Source of the DNA: a virus
IMG/VR virus record: IMGVR_UViG_3300017991_000145
Coordinates: 1 to 51,041 of that record
Direction: 5' to 3' (one strand)
DNA length: 51,041 bases
The position numbers and the translations under genes were made by a program. A model generated the notes under the pieces. That model had not been told where the DNA came from. It did no database searches and was given only the letters and a program-made list of their open reading frames with translations. The number at the start of each line of letters is the position of its first letter. The stretch's first letter is position 1. Of this stretch, positions 21,163 through 27,919 are shown in pieces.

Positions 21163-21737
21163 GTGAATACGGTGATATGTGCAAAGAATTGAGAGATAAC
21201 AAGCGAGAGGCAAGAGCCTTGTTTGGCATACCATGCGAAGGTTGCAGGAAGATGCGACCAAAAGCAGAGCCTACGATTATGATGCCACAGCGCAAGTGCA
21301 AAGTATGCGGCAATCAGGATCATCGAACATGGCGCAACATAGCGGTAGACCTCCAACGCCAGCTTGACGAGGCGAGGGAGCTTGCTACTCAAGAGCGTAA
21401 GGCTAGGCACGAGATGGATAAGGCTTGGCGAAAGCAACTTGCCCAGCTCCAGCAGGAGAATGGGCGATTGCGGAAGGCTTTGGAGTTCTACGCAAAAGGC
21501 AAGCACATGGGAGGCCGTTATAAACGTCTAATGCAAAGTGACTGCTACGTCACGGAAGATGGTTACAAAGCAATGGCCGCCCTCTCAGCGCAGGACGACA
21601 TAAGCGCAAACACGCTTGCCATGATTGACAAGTCGGCGCAGAACTTCAAGGACGGCAACGTGTCGGAGCCTGTTGAGGATATGAAGCATGACGACAACCA
21701 ACCACAGAAACTATCACAAACAGAAAGTTGCCGGTAA
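21159..21737 (+). CDS. Zinc-finger plus coiled-coil protein, 192 residues
   Basis: It has two CxxC pairs (C26/C29 in GIPCEGCR and C47/C50 in RKCKVCGNQ), probably one zinc site. A long coiled coil follows (NIAVDLQRQLDEARELATQE, then QLQQENGRLRKALE), then AALSAQDD and a polar tail. The tail's last segments are shared with the preceding gene. The ATG overlaps the upstream stop by four bases. It may bind nucleic acid through the zinc site. No enzymatic residues seen. The end of the gene contains another possible short frame, which I did not accept. Confidence 0.68.
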   Translation: MSEYGDMCKELRDNKREARALFGIPCEGCRKMRPKAEPTIMMPQRKCKVCGNQDHRTWRNIAVDLQRQLDEARELATQERKARHEMDKAWRKQLAQLQQENGRLRKALEFYAKGKHMGGRYKRLMQSDCYVTEDGYKAMAALSAQDDISANTLAMIDKSAQNFKDGNVSEPVEDMKHDDNQPQKLSQTESCR

Positions 21738-21811
21738 CGGCTGGAAGGGCAAAACTAACCACACTTAGCCGTAAGTGTAGCGACTTACGCACAAAGGAGG
21801 AAAGGGGAGAA

Positions 21812-22096
21812 ATGATGGACGCGAAATCACTGTTGAAAGACGCGAACGAACAGATCAAAGAAGAATACGGGTTCTCACTCCTCGATAGATTCCTGGAGGA
21901 TGAACAGGCACCGAAGATACTGCGCCTTCTGACGATGGCATCGATGAATTGGGGTGATAAAGACATGCTGTTATGGAAGGCAGGGAAGATACTTCAACGT
22001 AGGTATGGTTACCAACAAGTGCCGTCTCAGTGTGAACTTGAATGTTCCGCAGGACTCTGGGCTCTGGTCCAGAAAAATCCGGAACTGTTGGATTAA
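21812..22096 (+). CDS. Hypothetical protein, 94 residues
   Basis: A helical protein starting MMDAKSLLKDANEQIKEEYG. Of two adjacent ATG codons either may be used; GGAGG and GGGGAG both lie close upstream, and a longer in-frame start has no ribosome site. The rest (LTMASMNWGDKDMLLWKAGK, then VPSQCELECSAGLWALVQKN) has two Cys in CELEC but no full metal site. It follows a gap of about 70 bases after the previous gene. Function unknown. Confidence 0.65.
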   Translation: MMDAKSLLKDANEQIKEEYGFSLLDRFLEDEQAPKILRLLTMASMNWGDKDMLLWKAGKILQRRYGYQQVPSQCELECSAGLWALVQKNPELLD

Positions 22097-22114
22097 TAGA
22101 AGAAAGGAGGCGTT

Positions 22115-22645
22115 ATGTTTAACGCAAAAGAGGATTTCAAGAAGCGTATGCGCCTCCGGAAAGTGGAGGAGGCTCTTCTTAGAGGAATGAATGATGGGAA
22201 GAAAGGGACCAAACAGGACCGTAATCTCCCGCTCCCTCCCAGGGACGTAAAGAGCCTGGAGATAGAGGATGAGGACCTCAGAAGGAAGCCCGGTCGTCCT
22301 AAAGGTAAGGACATGAGGATGTTACGCATCAACAGACACCGGGATACAGAGGAATATTCATTTCAGACGATCAAGTTAGAGGACATACACCGCGGTAAGT
22401 GTGAGCCACCCGATGAGGATTGCTACCCTATCGTGGCCCTGACAGGGCGGGGTCTGACGAGAATCGTCCGTACCTTACAAGTGTACCTTCAAGGCATCGC
22501 GCCTCATATAGAGCAATCTGAGAGGTTTTTTGCCCCATACGAATGGGACCCGGAGGTACGAAGGTGCCGGTCCCTGACCGATTTGAAGAAAAAATTACGT
22601 ATTTTAACCCATAAATACTTAACCGAACACCCGAAAAGGAGGTGA
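22115..22645 (+). CDS. Basic protein with AT-hook-like motif, 176 residues
   Basis: It starts after AAAGGAGG. The protein is strongly basic at both ends. Residues around 57-66 read RRKPGRPKGKD, close to the AT-hook core (RGRP), so it may bind the minor groove of AT-rich DNA. The C-terminal part (YPIVALTGRGLTRIVRTLQV, then helices) looks folded. It could be an architectural or regulatory DNA-binding protein, for example acting on the AT-rich control region, but that link is a guess. No other motif is visible. Confidence 0.68.
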   Translation: MFNAKEDFKKRMRLRKVEEALLRGMNDGKKGTKQDRNLPLPPRDVKSLEIEDEDLRRKPGRPKGKDMRMLRINRHRDTEEYSFQTIKLEDIHRGKCEPPDEDCYPIVALTGRGLTRIVRTLQVYLQGIAPHIEQSERFFAPYEWDPEVRRCRSLTDLKKKLRILTHKYLTEHPKRR

Positions 22646-22648
22646 ATC

Positions 22649-22873
22649 ATGGTAGATCTGATCGCAAAAAATATAGCGGCCGTGTCCTATCTTGCTGATA
22701 TTTCCGAAGATCGGCCCGTGCATATCACGATAACCAAAGGCCGATGGAAGCTCCGGGTAGAGGCTAAAGTCGCTTCTCCCGGGTTCATACAGTGGGGAGA
22801 TGCACTCCATGAGGTAGTTACAAAGATGAGGATAGTCCTGTCCGCCCATAAGGAGGCGGGTACTGATGGCTAA
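22649..22873 (+). CDS. Hypothetical protein, 74 residues
   Basis: It starts MVDLIAKNIAAVSYLADISE after AAAAGGAGGTG, a very strong site. The text VHITITKGRWKLRVEAKV suggests a beta hairpin, followed by a helix (ALHEVVTKMRIVLSAH). It overlaps the next gene by eight bases. Small alpha/beta protein of unknown role. Confidence 0.68.
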   Translation: MVDLIAKNIAAVSYLADISEDRPVHITITKGRWKLRVEAKVASPGFIQWGDALHEVVTKMRIVLSAHKEAGTDG

Positions 22874-23066
22874 TAAACAACGATGCTCACATAGCTGGCG
22901 CACCATATCAGCCCTTGGAGGAGCTGATTGGTGCCGGCTATGTGGCACCTTGAGACTGGGTGGTGTGTATCACTACCCAAAGATACGGTTCCCCGTGGAT
23001 GAGTACGTAATGGAACCTGTCATACGAGGGAAGTATGGTAAAAAAGCAAGGAGAACACGGAAATGA
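22866..23066 (+). CDS. Small zinc-binding protein, 66 residues
   Basis: C7-S-H9 and C23-R-L-C26 form a likely zinc site (CSHSWR and WCRLCGTLR). The C-terminal end is basic (GKYGKKARRTRK). AAGGAGG precedes the ATG. The stop overlaps the next small gene as ATGA. One of a run of four small Cys-rich genes. Confidence 0.68.
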   Translation: MANKQRCSHSWRTISALGGADWCRLCGTLRLGGVYHYPKIRFPVDEYVMEPVIRGKYGKKARRTRK

Positions 23067-23188
23067 AGATGAAGAATTGCCCCTACTCCCCCAATGTCCG
23101 CTGCTCTGAAGTAGGGGCGGGGAAGTGTGAAGGGTGTAAGAACTTTACACCGAAAGAGGAAGAAGTAGAGGTTCTCGATGTTGACTGA
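23063..23188 (+). CDS. Cys-rich micro-protein, 41 residues
   Basis: The frame MKMKNCPYSPNVRCSEVG goes on to KCEGCKNFTPKEEE and ends in an acidic tail. Four Cys (6, 14, 22, 25) could hold one zinc or an Fe-S cluster. The ATG overlaps the previous stop by four bases, AAGGAG lies about ten bases upstream, and the end overlaps the next start, so the tight packing supports it as a real gene. Confidence 0.62.
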   Translation: MKMKNCPYSPNVRCSEVGAGKCEGCKNFTPKEEEVEVLDVD

Positions 23189-23477
23189 AACTGAATTTGA
23201 TGCCGGAGATTATGGGTGGAGTGACATACAAGACCACTTGGAACGTCAACCTTACCAAGTAACCTGCTACAGTTGCGGGAATGCTTTGACTATAAAAAAT
23301 CCCCAAGTCGATTCGGACGGGGACATACTCGCAAGCGTAGAGGTCTGTTCCTGCTATGAGGAAGAGATAACAGGCCTTGCCGACGAAGTCGAGAACCTTA
23401 AGGCAGAACTCGAAGAAATCAAAAAAGAAAATGAAAACATGAAAAGAGTAAGGAGGAATGGGTTATGCAACTCATAA
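23178..23477 (+). CDS. Zinc-binding plus coiled-coil protein, 99 residues
   Basis: C30/C33 (TCYSCGN) and C57/C59 (EVCSCYE) are likely metal ligands. The last 40 residues are a coiled coil (ADEVENLKAELEEIKKENEN) ending in a basic RVRRNG. The ATG overlaps the previous gene's end; GAGG lies six bases upstream. It probably dimerises. Function unknown. Confidence 0.65.
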   Translation: MLTETEFDAGDYGWSDIQDHLERQPYQVTCYSCGNALTIKNPQVDSDGDILASVEVCSCYEEEITGLADEVENLKAELEEIKKENENMKRVRRNGLCNS

Positions 23478-23671
23478 AAGAACCAGACCTTGACAAGCAC
23501 CTGACTCAAGTGAGAACAACCACTTGCTGTCAATGCCCGACCCGGTATGAAACTGTAGGACCCAGGTATGCGGAATCCTTTACTAAGGCTGGATGGGTTA
23601 TCGCTCTTGATGAGCTGAATCACACAGAGCACGCTCTCTGCCCCCATTGCCGTAACAAGAACGGATTGTAA
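23465..23671 (+). CDS. Small zinc-finger protein, 68 residues
   Basis: Cys 21/22/24 (TCCQCPTRY) and C59/C62 (LCPHCRNK) make a probable zinc site around a short helix (YAESFTKAGWVIAL). AAGGAGG precedes the ATG. Phage proteins of this size and pattern are common and of unknown role. It is the last of the run of Cys-rich genes, followed at once by a tag-family gene. Confidence 0.68.
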   Translation: MQLIKEPDLDKHLTQVRTTTCCQCPTRYETVGPRYAESFTKAGWVIALDELNHTEHALCPHCRNKNGL

Positions 23672-23672
23672 G

Positions 23673-24092
23673 ATGGACAGCGTACGAGTAATAGACCTTC
23701 AGGACCTATTCGAGAACCCGAAGTACGAGTTCTACGTAGCCGTCTTTGAACCAGACCCCGCCTATGAAATATTGATGGGGGTACGGAAGAGGGTTAGGGA
23801 AGAACTCCAAGGGGATTTAAAATCGAATATCTACGTAACATCAAGACGTATCTTTGAAAATAAGGTGACAGAGAGGAAGGGTATGCAGGGTCATCTAGTT
23901 GGCTTCCACTATAATGACCACTACCAGCTATACAGTACTCCATCTTCGCACCTACGAAGAGTAAACCGGCGTAAATACGGAAAAAGGGTGGAGAAATGTG
24001 AGATATCACTGGACACCTTGCAAAAGATATTGAACGGAGAAAATACAGCACCTATGCCTACAATGACGAGGACCTGGGTGCCTATAGAATAG
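23673..24092 (+). CDS. RTWVP-tag family protein 6
   Basis: A 139-residue protein 6 kb away from the first cluster. It ends TMTRTWVPIE, so the tag (with Thr for Ser) is at the extreme C-terminus, with no charged tail. The opening VRVIDLQDLFENPKYEFYVA recalls the LFPN..TVV opening of the paralogue group, so the body may be a distant member. The rest (YVTSRRIFENKVTERKG, HLVGFHYNDHYQLYS, ISLDTLQKIL) keeps the strand-strand-helix order. The ribosome site is weak. Function unknown. Confidence 0.72.
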   Translation: MDSVRVIDLQDLFENPKYEFYVAVFEPDPAYEILMGVRKRVREELQGDLKSNIYVTSRRIFENKVTERKGMQGHLVGFHYNDHYQLYSTPSSHLRRVNRRKYGKRVEKCEISLDTLQKILNGENTAPMPTMTRTWVPIE

Positions 24093-24156
24093 CCCCAATG
24101 GTCGCGGGTGGCTTTAAAACCCATGACCGACGATTTAACGGAAAAGGAAATTAGTT

Positions 24157-24630
24157 ATGACAAAACAACAGATACAAGATGCTTTTATGGATCGGCTCTT
24201 TGAGCTGGAACAACAATTACATGTGGATGGCCAATTCATCCAGCTTAACATCTTAGAGTTGAAAGATAAACCGTATAGATCAGGCGAATACAATACTTGG
24301 GTATCTTCTAACATGGCTAAGATATTGGAAGTCCTCAAGTCCCTGGCAGACATGGGCTTTACCTCTGATAATTGTAACATAGGGGATGAATCGGCCATGA
24401 TTCGAGTGTTAACCAATAATCAGATTCTATTCATTAGAGCCAATGTCGATGATTCGGCGAGGAACACCGTCAAAGATAAAAGACTCACGGTTGGGTCGAA
24501 CAATGATCTGTACCGCGAGTGGGTACAGTGGCCTTTTGAAGAGGTGTATGAATTCATAACACAACAGGCAACGCCGCCAATGACTCGGACATGGGTACCA
24601 TTTACAGAAGGGAAAGAAAAAGATGGTTAA
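24157..24630 (+). CDS. RTWVP-tag family protein 7
   Basis: A 157-residue protein, AAAAGGAAATT upstream. The body (QQIQDAFMDRLFELEQQLHV, then YNTWVSSNMAKILEVLKSLA) is helical at first and ends in a FEEVYEFITQ helix before TPPMTRTWVP, with a short charged tail. The Pro-Pro before the tag and the helix before it match the paralogue group at 16-17.6 kb. It overlaps the next gene by eight bases. Function unknown. Confidence 0.72.
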   Translation: MTKQQIQDAFMDRLFELEQQLHVDGQFIQLNILELKDKPYRSGEYNTWVSSNMAKILEVLKSLADMGFTSDNCNIGDESAMIRVLTNNQILFIRANVDDSARNTVKDKRLTVGSNNDLYREWVQWPFEEVYEFITQQATPPMTRTWVPFTEGKEKDG

Positions 24631-25117
24631 ACGTAAGGCAGTAAGGAAGAAGAAATCAAATAGCACACTCCGGATGTTATCACCCGGGGAACTCAAGGCC
24701 GGTCAGTTCGTCTCCATATTCAGATGTCTGGATGAGACAGGCAAAGCTATAAAAGATCACAAGAAGATACCTGATTTGACAGGGCACCAGGCGTTCTTTG
24801 CTATCACGCCGCGTCACGACCATCCGTATGCAGAATACATCGGAGCTGTGATGGAAGTGAAAGCAGTGAACCGACCTTTCCTCCTCGTTGAACTTTTAGC
24901 AGGGGCATCTCAATGTCCCGCTATGCACCTCGACACCAGAAAGTGTTGGTTGATTGAAGCACCCAATGAGTATGTAGTTGAATTGCATAAACTGATCGAA
25001 CGACAGGATAAGATAGAGGAAGACAGGCAGAAAGCCCGTGCCTCTTTCACTTCGGGAAGCAGTGGCTTCGCAGCTTTATTCGGTGACTCTGGGGAGGCAC
25101 CGAAGACGGAGGACTGA
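24623..25117 (+). CDS. Hypothetical protein, 164 residues
   Basis: It begins with a basic tail (MVKRKAVRKKKSNSTLRML), has a beta-rich middle (PYAEYIGAVMEVKAVNRPFL, LVELLAGASQCPAMHLD), a helix (ELHKLIERQDKIEEDRQKAR) and an acidic C-terminus. It has no tag. Last gene before a 190-base gap, so it closes the operon. The basic N-terminus followed by a compact domain and acidic tail would fit a nucleic-acid-binding protein, but no family is recognised. Confidence 0.65.
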   Translation: MVKRKAVRKKKSNSTLRMLSPGELKAGQFVSIFRCLDETGKAIKDHKKIPDLTGHQAFFAITPRHDHPYAEYIGAVMEVKAVNRPFLLVELLAGASQCPAMHLDTRKCWLIEAPNEYVVELHKLIERQDKIEEDRQKARASFTSGSSGFAALFGDSGEAPKTED

Positions 25118-25308
25118 TCTACAAATTAGTCTCCTCCTCACTACGACATGGACGACCACCTGGTTTGGTACGACACTCCGATACAATAAACGTGAGTAAG
25201 TACGACCTTGCTGGGTGACTCGCCCATCTCTTTACAAGTAATACTTTTGCCTGCCTATCCGGTCACAGGCAAGAGTAAATCTAAAATACGACCGGGATAC
25301 GAAAGGTT
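25118..25308. other. Intergenic segment with TACGAC repeats and a small hairpin
   Basis: It contains CTACGACATGG close to the start (a 21-base stretch here matches the upstream region of the terminase gene in 20 positions), further TACGAC copies, and a 7-bp stem (TTGCCTG with CAGGCAA, 12-base loop) near 25249-25274. No clear sigma70 promoter was found. It separates the tag-gene operon from the Ubl cassette, so a control element is expected here. Confidence 0.45.
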
Positions 25309-25662
25309 ATGTCAATGATATATGACGTAGCAAAACTCAAGAAGGGCCTCGAAGAGGCAAAAGACGCAACCGCAGCAGCAGCCAAAGTAGGGCTCAAAGA
25401 AGGCGAAGCAGCAGTCGTAGAGGCAGCCAAGAGGTTTGTCGCTAACGGCGGTACTCGCACAGTCAACACTTCAGAGGCAGTCCTCCTGAAGAGCCCTGAC
25501 TACAAGATCGAAGACTATGACAAGGCCATCCGTGCTCTTGACATGTTCGGTTGCGAGCAGGCAGACGGCGACGAGCTTCCGTTCGACGCAGAAGGCCTGC
25601 TGAATGGCGCAGGCAAAGTTGCAGATCGTAAGATCCGCGTCCGTATCTCCGCTGCTGAGTAA
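25309..25662 (+). CDS. Hypothetical protein upstream of the Ubl gene, 117 residues
   Basis: Ala-rich and acidic, with a first helix (IYDVAKLKKGLEEAKDATAA) and a second part KSPDYKIEDYDKAIRALDMF. It ends KVADRKIRVRISAAE. GAAAGG lies close before the ATG. Codon use is strongly biased to GCA and GAA, which hints at high expression. It is separated from the Ubl gene by 86 bases that can form an imperfect hairpin (AAGTACTTACC with GGTAGTACTT). Whether it belongs to the Ubl system is unknown; the position suggests so. Confidence 0.68.
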   Translation: MSMIYDVAKLKKGLEEAKDATAAAAKVGLKEGEAAVVEAAKRFVANGGTRTVNTSEAVLLKSPDYKIEDYDKAIRALDMFGCEQADGDELPFDAEGLLNGAGKVADRKIRVRISAAE

Positions 25663-25748
25663 TAACGAGCAGTATCCGTAAGTACTTACCACGGTAGTAC
25701 TTTCAAACAACAAAAACAAAAACGAAAAACAAAGAAGGAAAAATACAC

Positions 25749-25964
25749 ATGAGTATTCAGATCAAATTCGGACCATCAAACTCCATCGAGAAACCTGTAT
25801 CGGATTACCCGACAGTCTCCAGCATCCTTAACGACACTAACATCAAAACTCTTCTGGGTTTTGGTTCTAACGTCGAAGCTTCGGTTAACGGAGCAAGTGG
25901 TGTAGAGCAGCTCTCTGATGGTGACATGGTGACTATCTCTAACAGGGCGTCTACAAAGGGTTAG
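25749..25964 (+). CDS. Ubiquitin-like beta-grasp protein (PRTRC protein C-like)
   Basis: A 71-residue protein. It begins with a beta hairpin (MSIQIKFGPSNSIEKPVS), then a helix region with VSSILNDTNIKTLLGF, then EASVNGASGVEQLSDGDMVT and a final strand ISNRASTKG. The order strand-strand-helix-strand-strand and the 'V.NG......L.DGD.V.I' ending is that of MoaD/ThiS-type Ubl proteins, and the chain ends in an exposed Gly as required for adenylation by an E1. PRTRC protein C also ends in a Lys-Gly, as far as I recall. It is followed by a strong terminator, then E2-, E1- and JAB-like genes. The gene has AGAAGGA upstream. Confidence 0.75.
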   Translation: MSIQIKFGPSNSIEKPVSDYPTVSSILNDTNIKTLLGFGSNVEASVNGASGVEQLSDGDMVTISNRASTKG

Positions 25965-25997
25965 AGTAGAAAACTAAAACGCCACTACAAAAAGCCG

Positions 25998-26034
25998 CCA
26001 CGGGGTTACTTCGGTAGCCCCGTGGTTTTTATTT
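25998..26034 (+). terminator. Strong UUCG-loop terminator inside the Ubl cassette
   Basis: CCACGGGGTTAC pairs with GTAGCCCCGTGG around a TTCG tetraloop (12-bp stem, one G-T), followed by TTTTTATTT. It lies between the Ubl gene and the E2-like gene on the plus strand. Read-through would give less E1, E2 and JAB message than Ubl message. Confidence 0.9.
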
Positions 26035-26051
26035 AGTCGAAGGAAAATATT

Positions 26052-26801
26052 ATGGACAACTCAAAATATTTACGATTGACCGAGTCTGGCGAGTGCCAGC
26101 TGGTCGAAGAAAAGATTTCAAAACTCAACCCCTCGTCCGCTCTCCAGCAGTATGTCCAGACCCAGGGGTTCTTGACTCCCGGACTGGGGGCAGGCACTTA
26201 CGTATACTTCTGCTCACTCGGTATCATACCTATCAAAGTGATGGAAGAGGTACCTTTCAAAACGGCCATGGTTCTGGTTAATGCAGCGGGCGAAGACGGG
26301 GAAGAGAAACCTGTATTCATGCCGAACTTCCGAATCGGAGCCCATGGAGCTATATCCTCGGAGGAACCATTCAAGCTTGTACCCCCCGAGGACATGCGCC
26401 TGATCTTCTTGTGCAGTCCGGGTCTGGGTAAGTGTTACTTTGTGGCACAGGACAAACGCACAGGTGAGTTATGGCACCCATTGGTTACCAACACATACAG
26501 TGATGGTGCGATCTGCATGGGTGGAGCTCAGACCCCTGCGTTCAATGCAAATGAAGGCATCGCAGCATACCTCGACCAGTACGCTAAGTCTTGGGGAGAT
26601 GCTGGATGGAACAATGATCTGTCAGAACACAGCGGCAACTTCATTGATGAGTGGTTGCAGTTCGATCCGAAAACCAAAAAGAATATCCTGCCGAAAGACA
26701 GACACTGGACAGAGATGTCAGCCGGTAAGATATCCTTGACCGAAGATCTTAACAATGCACTCGCTATGTTGCATGAAGGTCTTGGAGGAAACAGAGAATG
26801 A
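26052..26801 (+). CDS. E2-like Ubl-conjugating protein (PRTRC protein B-like)
   Basis: A 249-residue protein. Its last two thirds follow the PRTRC protein B pattern: YVYFCSLGIIP, then LIFLCSPGLGKCYFV, then a Trp-His-Pro segment and TNTYSDGAICMGG, with Cys155 in the place where E2-like proteins carry the thioester cysteine. Further GIAAYLDQYAKSWGDAGW matches the helical end of the family. It would take Ubl from the E1 and pass it to a target. The gene starts after GAAGGAAAATATT and overlaps the next gene by four bases. The assignment rests on motif style; the catalytic role of Cys155 is an inference. Confidence 0.68.
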   Translation: MDNSKYLRLTESGECQLVEEKISKLNPSSALQQYVQTQGFLTPGLGAGTYVYFCSLGIIPIKVMEEVPFKTAMVLVNAAGEDGEEKPVFMPNFRIGAHGAISSEEPFKLVPPEDMRLIFLCSPGLGKCYFVAQDKRTGELWHPLVTNTYSDGAICMGGAQTPAFNANEGIAAYLDQYAKSWGDAGWNNDLSEHSGNFIDEWLQFDPKTKKNILPKDRHWTEMSAGKISLTEDLNNALAMLHEGLGGNRE

Positions 26802-27193
26802 CACAGGTTAATAATAGTCTCTTTGGAGTACTCTCTCGAGCTCCGAGGGATCACAGTGCCTCGACACCAGGTTCTGGTACTCCTCGGAATATCGTTGAGT
26901 ACTTGGACAGGAGGTTCCCGCCCAAGTTTACTTCGAGCACTTCGGCTGGGAGCTTCGACTCCCGGGTAGAGCTTGTACTCGACTACTTCTTAGTGTGTAA
27001 GAGTATGTCGTTGTGGACTATCTTAGGCTCTGAAGCCAATGTAACAGAACTCAAAGATACCATAAACAAGATGGAAGACTATCGGGGTTCCGGAGTAAAC
27101 CCTTACCACAGACCAGGAGATACTGTGGTAGAGGGATCTAACAACTTATTTCAGACTCTGACACGCAGGGCTGAAGGAGGAAGTTTATTTTAA
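26798..27193 (+). CDS. Hypothetical protein inside the Ubl cassette, 131 residues
   Basis: Ser/Thr/Pro-rich at the start (SRAPRDHSASTPGSGTPRNI), then a helix RVELVLDYFLVCKSMSLWTI and a polar end. It overlaps both neighbours (ATGA with the E2-like gene, TAATG with the E1-like gene), so it is translated with them. No family recognised. It may be a cofactor or substrate of the conjugation system. One Cys (in LVCKS) is the only one. Confidence 0.68.
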   Translation: MTQVNNSLFGVLSRAPRDHSASTPGSGTPRNIVEYLDRRFPPKFTSSTSAGSFDSRVELVLDYFLVCKSMSLWTILGSEANVTELKDTINKMEDYRGSGVNPYHRPGDTVVEGSNNLFQTLTRRAEGGSLF

Positions 27194-27894
27194 TGAATGT
27201 ATATCTTATTGGTTGCGGTGGGGTTGGAGCCTGGATAGCCCAGGCTCTGGGCAAAACCTTGGGAGCGGAAGACACTCTTGTCCTTGTGGATAGAGACGTC
27301 CTGGAAAAGAGGAACTTGGATCGACAGATCTTTGATTCTTCTCAGATAGGGTCACCCAAGTGTAATGCTCTGGCAGATGCAATCGAACCTACAAAATGTA
27401 AAGTACAGTCCAAGTGCCTGTACCTTGGAGAGTCGGGGGCAGACGAGGAACTGGATATCCCCGAAAGATCCTATATCATTGTAGGGACAGACAACCATCC
27501 AGCTCGAGCATATGCTCTAGCCCTCGCCGACAAGACGGACTCTTGCTGTATCATAGCAGCAAACGAGTATGAAGACGCTGAAGCTTATTTCTATACACCT
27601 GTATGGAGGGACAGCGGAAGCGACCCACGGAAATATTATCCGGAGATTCTGACGGACAGAACCGATGACCCATTGAGCCCACCTTGTACAGGCGAGGCCC
27701 AGGAAGCAGCACCTCAGTTGGCTATAGCCAATATGAACGCTGCCTCCTATGCTATGTGGCTCTTCTGGTTCTGGACACAACACGCCAAGAATGTTACAGA
27801 AAAGGAAGCCCAGCTTATGGTACCTGTCCATATAAGGAACAGTGTAAGCCGGATGATGCCTACGACTCTTGGTGAGTTGCTTAATGCTTCGTAG
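27193..27894 (+). CDS. E1-like adenylating enzyme (ThiF family, PRTRC type)
   Basis: A 233-residue protein. The N-terminal Rossmann motif is LIGCGGVGAW (GCGGVG at residues 7-12), followed by LVDRDVLEKRNLDRQIF, with Asp33/Asp35, Asn41, Arg44, and Lys56 in GSPKCNAL. These are the ATP-binding residues of ThiF/MoeB/E1 enzymes. VGTDNHPARAYAL is the usual strand before the active site. Cys165 in SPPCTGEAQ is the likely thioester cysteine. It would adenylate the C-terminal Gly of the small Ubl protein. The length is close to PRTRC ThiF proteins; there is no second domain. It is coupled to the preceding gene by TAATG. Confidence 0.85.
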   Translation: MNVYLIGCGGVGAWIAQALGKTLGAEDTLVLVDRDVLEKRNLDRQIFDSSQIGSPKCNALADAIEPTKCKVQSKCLYLGESGADEELDIPERSYIIVGTDNHPARAYALALADKTDSCCIIAANEYEDAEAYFYTPVWRDSGSDPRKYYPEILTDRTDDPLSPPCTGEAQEAAPQLAIANMNAASYAMWLFWFWTQHAKNVTEKEAQLMVPVHIRNSVSRMMPTTLGELLNAS

Positions 27895-27919
27895 TTATAA
27901 GAGAGGAAGGGAGTAAGCT

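Noticed and set aside
21688-21768. A 26-residue basic frame at the end of the zinc-finger coiled-coil gene
   Set aside because: It has a GAGGA stretch upstream, but lies mostly inside the accepted gene in another frame and shows no motif; support is too thin.
25129-25149. A leftward gene starting from the GGAGGAG on the minus strand here
   Set aside because: The 21 bases match the upstream region of the terminase gene, but no ATG, GTG or TTG at a usable distance opens a frame on the minus strand.
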